Under the pieces are notes generated by a model, which saw only the letters and a program-made list of their open reading frames with translations, had not been told where the DNA came from and did no database searches. A stretch of 64,000 bases of DNA from positions 1,382 through 65,381 of the forward strand of contig JAJZDW010000002.1 of the NCBI GenBank assembly GCA_021851405.1, read 5' to 3'. The position numbers and the translations under genes were made by a program. The stretch comes from Pseudomonadota bacterium (GTDB lineage Bacteria > Pseudomonadota > Gammaproteobacteria > Steroidobacterales > Steroidobacteraceae). Shown piece after piece: positions 57,327 to 64,000 of the stretch; position 1 is the stretch's first letter, and every line of letters starts with the position of its first letter.

Positions 57327-58481
57327 ATGCTGCAGCGACTGGGTCGGGGCCTGACGTTCATCGCCGGATCCGTGGTGGGCGGACTGGCGCTCGCGTTCGT
57401 GATCGTGGCGCTGCACCCGAGCCTGATCCGCACCGAGCGGCCCGCGCCGAGTGCCCCGGCGGCGCCCGCCACGCCCGGCGGGGAGACGGTGCGACGCGAA
57501 CCCCCGGTGCTGAGCTATGCCAGCGCGGTCGAGCGCGCCGCCCCGGCGGTGGTGAACATTTACACCGCCCGCCTGGTCACCGAACAGGTCAATCCGTTCC
57601 CGTTCGGCAATTTCGGCGAGCTGTTCGGCAACGTGCTGCCGCTCTACCGCCAGCGCATCGAGCGCACCCTGGGCTCGGGCGTGATCGTCGACCGCCAGGG
57701 CCACATCGTCACGAACTACCACGTCATTGCCAATGCCGCCTCGATCCGCGTGCAGCTCGCCGACGGCCGCGTCGCCGTGCCGCACATCGTCGGGGTGGAC
57801 CCGGACACCGACCTCGCGGTGCTGCAGATCAGCCTGCCGCACCTGCCGGTCATCGCCTTCGGACAATCGAGCCAGGTGCGCGTCGGGGATATCGTGCTCG
57901 CGATCGGCAATCCCCTCGGACTGTCCCAGACGGTCACCCACGGGATCGTCAGCGCCACGGGGCGGGAGGATCTGGGCATCTCGGCATTCGATGACTTCAT
58001 CCAGACGGATGCGCCGATCAATTTCGGCAACTCCGGCGGTGCGCTGGTCAACTCCAATGGCCAGCTGATCGGCATCAACACGGCCATCGTGGCGAAGAGC
58101 CTCGGCGTCGAGGGGATCGGCTTCGCGATCCCGGTCGACATGGTGCGCGGCGTGCTGCACGACATCATCAAGTACGGCAAGGTGATCCGCGGCTGGATCG
58201 GCATCGTGCCGGAGGACATCTCCAACACCCAGGCCCATCAAGTCGGACTGCCACGCGGCGGCGTGGTGATCGCGTACGTCTACGAGGGCAGCCCCGCGCA
58301 GAAGGTCGGCCTGAAGCCGGGGGACCTGCTGCTGAAACTCGGCGGTCGGGCGGTGCGCTCGGCCGAGCAGGCGCGCGTGGAAATTGCGCGGCGCAAGCCC
58401 GGCTCGACGCTGAAGATCCAGGTGCTGCGCGGGCAGCAGACGCTGAACCTGACACTGGCGGTCAAGCAGGGGCCCACCTGA
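57327..58481 (+). CDS. degS: DegS/AlgW-like membrane-anchored serine protease
   Basis: 384 residues. One uncleaved membrane helix at about 8-30, a Pro/Ala linker, a trypsin-like domain with catalytic His132 (TNYHVIAN), Asp162 (DTDLAVL) and Ser236 (GNSGGAL), and a single C-terminal PDZ domain (SPAQKVGLKPGDLLLKLGG). One PDZ plus an anchor indicates DegS/AlgW, which senses misfolded porins and cuts the anti-sigma factor RseA/MucA, rather than DegP or DegQ. In Pseudomonas algW also lies near petABC-sspAB. AGAGGA precedes the ATG. Confidence 0.88.
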   Translation: MLQRLGRGLTFIAGSVVGGLALAFVIVALHPSLIRTERPAPSAPAAPATPGGETVRREPPVLSYASAVERAAPAVVNIYTARLVTEQVNPFPFGNFGELFGNVLPLYRQRIERTLGSGVIVDRQGHIVTNYHVIANAASIRVQLADGRVAVPHIVGVDPDTDLAVLQISLPHLPVIAFGQSSQVRVGDIVLAIGNPLGLSQTVTHGIVSATGREDLGISAFDDFIQTDAPINFGNSGGALVNSNGQLIGINTAIVAKSLGVEGIGFAIPVDMVRGVLHDIIKYGKVIRGWIGIVPEDISNTQAHQVGLPRGGVVIAYVYEGSPAQKVGLKPGDLLLKLGGRAVRSAEQARVEIARRKPGSTLKIQVLRGQQTLNLTLAVKQGPT

Positions 58482-58537
58482 GCGCGGCGCGGCTTGCGGT
58501 ACCATCGCCGCACCCCCCAAAGCGCACAGGATGACCC

Positions 58538-59248
58538 ATGCAGAACGTTCAGATCCGCAGATTCCCGACCCGCTCCGAGCTCGATGCGGCGCTCGCCGCA
58601 CGGCTTCAGAGCGTCATCACGGCCGCCGCGGCGGCGGGCGGCGCGGCCATCATGCTCTCCGGGGGACACACGCCGCTGCCGGCCTACCGGCTGCTCGGCG
58701 CGCGCCTGGCGCACCGCGGCGAGGCGCTGCGCGGCAAGCTGCACCTGCTGTTCTCCGATGACCGGTACGTGCCGGCGGACTCCGAGCAGAGCAACTATCA
58801 CGCCTCCCGAGCGCTGATCGATGCGCTCGCCCTCCCGGCCGAGCAGGTGCTGCGCGTGCGCACCGAGCTGCCCCTCGAGCAGGCCGCGCTCGACTACGAG
58901 CAGCGCCTGCGCGCGTTGATGGATCAGGGTGTGAGCGTGACGCTCGGCATGCTCGGTCTCGGTGCCGATGGCCACACCGCGTCGCTGTTTCGCAGCTCCG
59001 ACCTCGAGCGAGCGCGCGGCCGGCTGGCCCTGGCGGTGAGCCGCCCCGACGGCCTCTCGGGCATCAGCGTGACGCCGCAGTTCATCGCGGGCATCGCGCA
59101 GCCGCTGTTCGTCGTGGCCGGCACCGGCAAGGAGCACGCCATCGCCGGGCTCGAGCGGCGCGACGCGCAGGTCGTGGCGGTACAGGCCGTCGCAGCCTGC
59201 CCGCAGATCGAACTCTGGGTGGAGCAGGCCGCCGAACAGGGCGCCTGA
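58538..59248 (+). CDS. pgl: 6-phosphogluconolactonase
   Basis: 236 residues. IMLSGGHTPLPAYRLL, LHLLFSDDRYVPADSEQSNYHASRALI and the catalytic LGLGADGHTASLF region mark the Pgl/SOL family, which hydrolyses 6-phosphogluconolactone in the pentose phosphate or Entner-Doudoroff route. No zwf or edd gene is next to it in this window. It ends at a bidirectional hairpin. Confidence 0.93.
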   Translation: MQNVQIRRFPTRSELDAALAARLQSVITAAAAAGGAAIMLSGGHTPLPAYRLLGARLAHRGEALRGKLHLLFSDDRYVPADSEQSNYHASRALIDALALPAEQVLRVRTELPLEQAALDYEQRLRALMDQGVSVTLGMLGLGADGHTASLFRSSDLERARGRLALAVSRPDGLSGISVTPQFIAGIAQPLFVVAGTGKEHAIAGLERRDAQVVAVQAVAACPQIELWVEQAAEQGA

Positions 59249-59259
59249 GGCCGCCCTGC

Positions 59260-59294
59260 GGCACCGGGGCGCATGCGCCATGCGCCCCGGTGCC
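59260..59294. terminator. Bidirectional hairpin between pgl and the M16 protease gene
   Basis: Perfect 15-base arms GGCACCGGGGCGCAT and ATGCGCCCCGGTGCC around GCGCC, centred in the 60-base gap between convergent genes. No T-run, but the stem is very stable and correctly placed for both transcripts. Confidence 0.65.
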
Positions 59295-59308
59295 TGGCGA
59301 ACGGCGCG

Positions 59309-61972
59309 CTAGCGGGTCGGCGCCGGGCCCTTCACCGCCATCACGAAGTCGTTCAGCCGGATCGCCCGGCGGAACGCCTGCTGCACCTGCGCGGCGGTGA
59401 GCGCGCGGTAGCGCCGCGCCGCAATCACGCTCTCATCGAGCGGCTCGCCGCGCGAGGCATAGCCGAGCAGCTGCTCGCCGATCGCATCGAAGCTCGACTC
59501 GCTGAGCGGCAGGCCGCGCAGCAGTATCCCCTTGGCCCGATCGAGGTCGGTGCGCGCAATCACGCCGTGCTGCATGCGCTTGAGGTCCTTCAGGATCAGC
59601 GTGCGTGCGGCGAACACGTGATCGGGATCGCAGCCATAGCTCACCGTGTACTGCCCCCGGTGCCGATCGAGCGAGAAGCCCGTGCTGACGTAGTACACCA
59701 GGCCCGACTGCTCGCGCAGGTCGTGGTAGAGCCACGAGGCGTAGAAGCCGCCGCCGAGGATCTGGTTGCCGAGCCTGAGCGCGTAGCGCTCAGGACTCTG
59801 GCGCGTCACCGGGACCATCTCGGCGAGCTGCACGCTGTCCTGCACCGCGCTGCGGTCGGGGGTCTGCAGGCGACCGGGCGCATTCAGCGGCACCGGCGGG
59901 TAGTGGATCGCAGGCTTCGGCCCGTGGGCGAGCCAGCCGCCGAAGGTCTTGCCCACCACCCAGAGCGCCTCGGCCGGGGTGACCTTGCCGACCACGACGA
60001 TCGTGGTCATATCCGGCCGGTAGACGCGCTCGTAGTACGCCTTCACCTTCGCGAGCGTGAGTGAGAGCACGCTGCGCGGCGTCGGGTAGCGCAGCGACGG
60101 ATCGCTCGCCGGCACCAGCAGACGCTGCAGACCGATATCGTTGAGGAATCCGGGCGAGTGGATCTCCCCGTGCCATTCACCAGCCTGCTCGCGCTGCATG
60201 TAGAGGAACGCCTGCGGGCTGAGCGCCGGGTGCAGCTCGTTGTCGGCGAGCAGCGCCATGCCGCGCGCGAAGTATTTCGCGGGCACATCGAGCGAGAACC
60301 CCGGCCCCCCGCTCTCGTGCGCGGTAATGGCATCGAGCGCCGCCTGGAACTGCAGCCGGTTCAGACGCGCCGAGCCGAACTGGAACATCGCGTCGAGCAC
60401 ATCGCTCACGCCCTGCTGCCCGCGCGGGGACTGCAGATCGGAATTGGTGCGCACCAGACCCACGACCTGCACGGTGTTGCTCACCGATTCCGGCTGCACC
60501 ACGAGCTTCAGTCCGTTCGGCAGCGTGTCGCTCCAGGGATGCAGCTGCGTGCGTGGCACGGGCAGGTGCGCGAACGCCCGCGCCGCCCACACCGGCAGCT
60601 TCACCGGCTTGCTGGGATTGGCGGCGAAGCTCTCCGGTCCGCCGAAGCCCTTGCCGGTCACCGGTTTGCCCGAGCTTTGCGGAGTGAGGACGGCCGTGAA
60701 CGCGTGCGCGGGATTGAAGATGCGTCGCGCCAGCGCGTTGACCTCGGCGGGCGTGACCGCCTCGAGCGAGGCTCTGATCGCCTCGGGCGAGGACAGCCCG
60801 TCGACCGCGAGCGCTTCGGACCAGGCGCTCGCCAGTCCGTTGACGGAATTCTTGGCGAACTCCAGATCGGCGATGGCCTTGCGCTTGGCGGCCTGCACCA
60901 GCGCCGGGTTCACCCCGGCTTTCGCGGCACGGGCCAGGATCGACTCGACCCGCGCCAGCACCGGGGCCGACTTCCCGCCCCGGGGAAAGATGCCGACGGC
61001 CGCGCCGAAGCCAGCTCGCGGCAGACCCTGGTCGAAGAACGTCCCATACAGCGCGGTACCGTCCATGCCCATACCGAACAGCGCGGCGCGCTTGGAGGCG
61101 AGCGCGGTGGAGAGCACCAGGGACGCGGCATACTCCTTGCTGCGGATGCCCGGCATGCGATAGACGACGTACACCGAGCCGTAGGGACTGTCGGTCGGCA
61201 GGCGCAGCGTCTGGGCGCTCACCGGACGAAAGTGGTAGGTGGGACGGGGCGGCAGGGTGCGACGCGCAATGCCTCCGAACAGGCGCTTCACCTCGGTGAG
61301 CGTCGCCGCCGGATCGACGTCCCCGGCGATCACCAGGATGGCGTTGTTCGGCGCATACCAGCGGTCGTGGAAGCGCTTGAGCATTGCGGCCGTGGTGGCA
61401 TTGAACGACGGCCGAGTGCCGAGCGGGGTGTGCGCATACGGCGTGCCGGCGAACAGGTGCGCGACCATCTCGGTGTAGAACTTGAAGCTCGGGCTGGACA
61501 GATCCCGCGCGACTTCCTGTTCGATCGCCCCGCGCTCGAGCGCCCACTGCTTCGGGGCCATGTCCACCGCCCGCATGCGGATCGAGGCGATGTGCAGCGC
61601 AACGTCGAGATCCTCGGCGGGCACCACGAAGAAGTACTTGGTGACGCTGTTGGTCGTTTCAGCGTCAAACGCCCCGCCCATGTTGGCCGTCACCGCCGCG
61701 AGCTGATTGGCGGTGAGTCCCGGGCTGCCGCGAAACATCATGTGCTCGGTCGCGTGCGCCATGCCCGGGAAGCCCGGCGGCGCCTCGTCGGAACCGACCA
61801 GGTAGTTCGTCTGCACCGAGACCACCGGGGCGAGCGGATCGCGCACGATCACCACTCGCAGTCCGTTATCGAGCGTGGCGCGGGTCACCGCAGCGCCTCC
61901 GGCCGCCAGTGCCGGTCCGGCGGCGAGCGCCGCCGCGAGCAGCGTCCAACGCAGTATCGATCCGAACGTCAT
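59309..61972 (-). CDS. Periplasmic M16-family zinc protease (two-domain, fused)
   Basis: 887 residues. Sec signal peptide (RWTLLAAALAAGPALAAGG). The first M16 unit has the inverted zinc motif HATEH (73-77) and the downstream Glu in ERGAIEQEVARD. The second unit (from about residue 460) lacks HxxEH and is the inactive half, as in fused M16 proteases. Substrate unknown. The ATG at 61972 begins the signal peptide; 62002 is in frame but adds a charged stretch. Confidence 0.9.
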   Translation of the reverse strand: MTFGSILRWTLLAAALAAGPALAAGGAAVTRATLDNGLRVVIVRDPLAPVVSVQTNYLVGSDEAPPGFPGMAHATEHMMFRGSPGLTANQLAAVTANMGGAFDAETTNSVTKYFFVVPAEDLDVALHIASIRMRAVDMAPKQWALERGAIEQEVARDLSSPSFKFYTEMVAHLFAGTPYAHTPLGTRPSFNATTAAMLKRFHDRWYAPNNAILVIAGDVDPAATLTEVKRLFGGIARRTLPPRPTYHFRPVSAQTLRLPTDSPYGSVYVVYRMPGIRSKEYAASLVLSTALASKRAALFGMGMDGTALYGTFFDQGLPRAGFGAAVGIFPRGGKSAPVLARVESILARAAKAGVNPALVQAAKRKAIADLEFAKNSVNGLASAWSEALAVDGLSSPEAIRASLEAVTPAEVNALARRIFNPAHAFTAVLTPQSSGKPVTGKGFGGPESFAANPSKPVKLPVWAARAFAHLPVPRTQLHPWSDTLPNGLKLVVQPESVSNTVQVVGLVRTNSDLQSPRGQQGVSDVLDAMFQFGSARLNRLQFQAALDAITAHESGGPGFSLDVPAKYFARGMALLADNELHPALSPQAFLYMQREQAGEWHGEIHSPGFLNDIGLQRLLVPASDPSLRYPTPRSVLSLTLAKVKAYYERVYRPDMTTIVVVGKVTPAEALWVVGKTFGGWLAHGPKPAIHYPPVPLNAPGRLQTPDRSAVQDSVQLAEMVPVTRQSPERYALRLGNQILGGGFYASWLYHDLREQSGLVYYVSTGFSLDRHRGQYTVSYGCDPDHVFAARTLILKDLKRMQHGVIARTDLDRAKGILLRGLPLSESSFDAIGEQLLGYASRGEPLDESVIAARRYRALTAAQVQQAFRRAIRLNDFVMAVKGPAPTR

Positions 61973-62253
61973 TCGCGCCACCTCAATCCTCCCAAAAATC
62001 ATGAGCGGCCGCAGCCGCGGGATGCTCCGAGCGCCCGCAGTCGCAATGCGCCGCAGACCTCCCTCGCATCATACGCTCGATGTCGCCGCGGCAACGCAGC
62101 CGTGGCGTGAATGCTGATCCCGGCCCGCGCATCAGACCCGTCGCGCGCACCGCCGACGCCGAACTTCGATCCACGATCACGCCCTGCGGCGCACCCTACA
62201 GATGGACCGCACGCCCCCGCACTCGTTCCCGCTCGGCACGACCTCCGCCGGCG
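61973..62253. other. Intergenic region upstream of the M16 protease gene
   Basis: About 280 bases between the M16 gene start and the stop of the preceding ABC permease fragment. It must hold the promoter of the M16 gene; no clear promoter, terminator or small gene was recognised. Confidence 0.4.
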
Positions 62254-63009
62254 TCAGTCGCGTCCCAGATAGGGATGCGGCAAACGCCGTGCGGCGCGAC
62301 GACCGAGTCCGGAAAGTGTCGAAAACCCGAAATAACACAGCAGCACGGCGGCGAACGCCACATGGCGCAGCCCGTCCGACGCAAACTCGACGGAGAACGT
62401 TGCCACATTCAATCCACCGACGAAGACCAGCTGACCGATCACAGTCATCAGTCCGTAGCCCCAGGGCGGAACGGCGAGCTGACCGAGCGTGGCATACACG
62501 ACGGCCACCTCGGCGGCCGGTGCGAGTCCGAGCACCAGGGCGAGCAACAGGGTGCGATTCACGTCCGGGGTGAGCAGCGCCTCGATCAGCACCGTCGCAG
62601 CGATCAGCGGCAGCTGGCGCCGACGGATGTCGCCGAACAATACCCGCCGCAGTCGTGCGGCCTGCTCGCGCGCCGTGCCGGACCGGGGCAGCAGTGCCAA
62701 GACCGCGAGTTCGCCCCCCGGCATGCGCCAGCGTCTGAGCACATGAGTCGCGCGCGTGAGAGTTCCAATGATCAGCACGATGCCCAGCCCGAAGACCGGC
62801 AGCCCGAGGATCAGCGCCCGGAGCCCTCCGGACGACGCACCCGGATGCACAAACACCGGCACAAAGAGCAGCGCCAAGACGGCGATCACCCCGACCAGCG
62901 GGGAGATGCGGCGCAGCGTACTCGCATGCGTCAGTGGCGAATATGGCCCGCCGAGTGCGATTCGCAGCGCACGCAACAGATCGGCCGGTCCGGCCTCGTG
63001 CAGCGCCAC
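62254..63009 (-). pseudogene. ABC exporter permease, C-terminal part in a different frame
   Basis: 251 residues from GTG 63009, with about six hydrophobic segments (VGVIAVLALLFVPVFV, ALILGLPVFGLGIVLIIGTL and others) and no catalytic motif. The frame is open upstream only to a TAG near 63051, where the first permease part is still being read. Sequence before the GTG (LQIPPWLQPQ) looks like continuing protein. It is probably the second half of one permease separated by a frameshift, but an independent membrane protein is not excluded. Confidence 0.55.
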
Positions 63010-63731
63010 CTGCGGCTGCAGCCACGGCGGGATCTGCAGGCCGGACGCCTACCGAGGCCGTCCGCCGGAGCGGCGTGCAGGATGCGTGGGCGCCCCGTCC
63101 AGGTGGCAAACAGCATGATGGGCCGACTGAACCAGCCGATCGGACGGTGGGGGTGCTGTAGCACGCGCCGCCAGTTCCACGCACTGAACAACAGAGCAGG
63201 AGTGACGAAGGCCACACACACTTCGAGGAACCGCGGATCCTGCGGCGCAATCCCCCGCCAGTGCAGACTCGTGGCCAGCCCCTGCAGTAAGGGCATCAGC
63301 AGCAGCGCCAGCGCGACGACCCAAAACGGCAGCAGTGCGTACGCAATCCCTGCGGCGAGTCCGATCGCAAGCAGTTCGGTGAGCGGCGCCGGATGACCGC
63401 TCAGCACGGCCAGGAGAACGGCGCTCACCACCCACAGTGCGAGCGCATTGAGGCACACACTCAACGCCGTGGCGCGTTCGAGGCCTGGCAGGCACAGACG
63501 GCGCGCCTCGAGCGCGAGCCGTACCATCGACCCCAACAGCACTCCCATGGCCGCAAGCCAGAAGGCCAACACCACCCCGGCACCGAGCCACCCGGCGGGC
63601 CAGAGCGGTCGGGTCATGTGCAACACCAGGAGCGCACCTGACCACATCGCGAGCGCGGCGAACGCCATGATCCACGGCTTGTGCCGGTAGGACCCGCGCC
63701 ACGGCAGACCGAACACGAGGCGCATGTTCAC
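62931..63731 (-). pseudogene. ABC exporter permease, N-terminal part (probable frameshift near 63045)
   Basis: 266 residues, about five or six membrane helices in the first 190 residues (AFAALAMWSGALLVLHM, WLGAGVVLAFWLAAMGVLLGS and others). After IMLFATWTGRPRILHAAPADGLGR the frame turns into Arg/Cys-rich junk, while the next frame becomes membrane-protein-like, so a one-base indel near 63045 is likely (true mutation or sequence error). It starts with GTG 63731 in a GTGA overlap with the ATPase gene, or ATG 63725. Confidence 0.6.
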
Positions 63732-64000
63732 GCCGCGATCTCCACGAACAGGTCCTCAAGACCCAGCGCGTCGAGCCGCGCGCCATCGAGCTGCACCGCC
63801 GCAGGCCAGTCCCCGCGCGCACCGCGTCCCACCACCAGCGTGAGACTACCGTCGCTGTGTACTCGCCGGCTGACGGGTGCATCAGGTGCCGCCGCGGCGT
63901 GTCGGGACGGCAGCCACAATCGCGCGTACCGCTCCTTGGTGTCATCGAGCGCGCAGTGCAGCAGCAGCTGTCCCGCGTGCAGCAGCGCAATTTGGGACGC
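63728..64000 (-). CDS. ABC transporter ATP-binding protein, C-terminal end only
   Basis: The window holds the last 90 codons. It begins ASQIALLHAGQLLL, matching the region after the H-loop of ABC exporters (a hint of 'I...L..G.L'), followed by a degenerate tail with GLEDLFVEIAA, the common end of ABC-2 type ATPases (LEDVFLEL-like). The ABC signature and Walker motifs would lie outside the window. Overlaps the permease start. Confidence 0.6.
   Translation of the reverse strand, partial: ASQIALLHAGQLLLHCALDDTKERYARLWLPSRHAAAAPDAPVSRRVHSDGSLTLVVGRGARGDWPAAVQLDGARLDALGLEDLFVEIAA

Overview
The window is a GC-rich chromosomal segment of a gammaproteobacterium. Evidence for this is the conserved gene order: rluD-pgeF-clpB divergent from bamD; pilSR and pilABCD-coaE-zapD-yacG; secA-mutT; dciA facing lpxC; a complete dcw cluster from mraZ to ftsZ-lpxC; lpoA divergent from rsmI; and petBC-sspA-sspB. 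The organism has type IV pili, a cytochrome bc1 complex and meso-DAP peptidoglycan (DNPR motif in MurE). This fits a Xanthomonadales/Nevskiales-like lineage, but no species can be assigned from the sequence alone. No rRNA, tRNA, insertion sequence, prophage or CRISPR array was seen; the only structural RNA gene recognised is rnpB.

Layout. 1-5.7 kb: an fmdB-like zinc ribbon gene (cut by the window edge), clpB behind a sigma-32-type promoter, pgeF, rluD and divergent bamD. 5.8-8.3 kb: accessory island with a MazEF-type toxin-antitoxin pair and a DUF4143 ATPase. 8.3-12.4 kb: sucC-sucD-nadE operon; SucD carries a 110-residue tail very rich in Lys/Arg. 12.5-23.7 kb: type IV pilus locus (pilS, pilR, pilA with a perfect sigma-54 promoter, pilB, pilC, pilD, then coaE), interrupted by a J-domain protein gene, an OsmC-family gene and a decayed copy of the pilR 3' end. 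23.7-30.9 kb: zapD, yacG, a conserved hypothetical gene, mutT, secA, an inserted hicAB pair, a LytM/M23 peptidase and dciA. 30.9-49.9 kb: lpxC and the dcw cluster on the minus strand, read from a promoter at 49.85 kb with four MraZ boxes. 50-54.9 kb: lpoA (short form), rsmI, rnpB, a VapBC-type pair, sspB and sspA. 55-59.2 kb: petC and petB (without petA upstream), a DegS/AlgW-like protease and pgl. 59.3-64 kb: an M16 protease and an ABC exporter whose permease is split between two frames.

How the genes work together. The dcw genes make lipid II and drive septation, and the Z ring is also served by zapD. BamD, LpoA, the M23 peptidase and DegS serve the envelope. PilS/PilR with RpoN control pilA. 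ClpB and SspB/SspA belong to protein quality control and stress response, and SucCD and PetBC to respiration. Three toxin-antitoxin pairs and the DUF4143 ATPase sit at breaks between the conserved blocks, which suggests these junctions are where new DNA was accepted.
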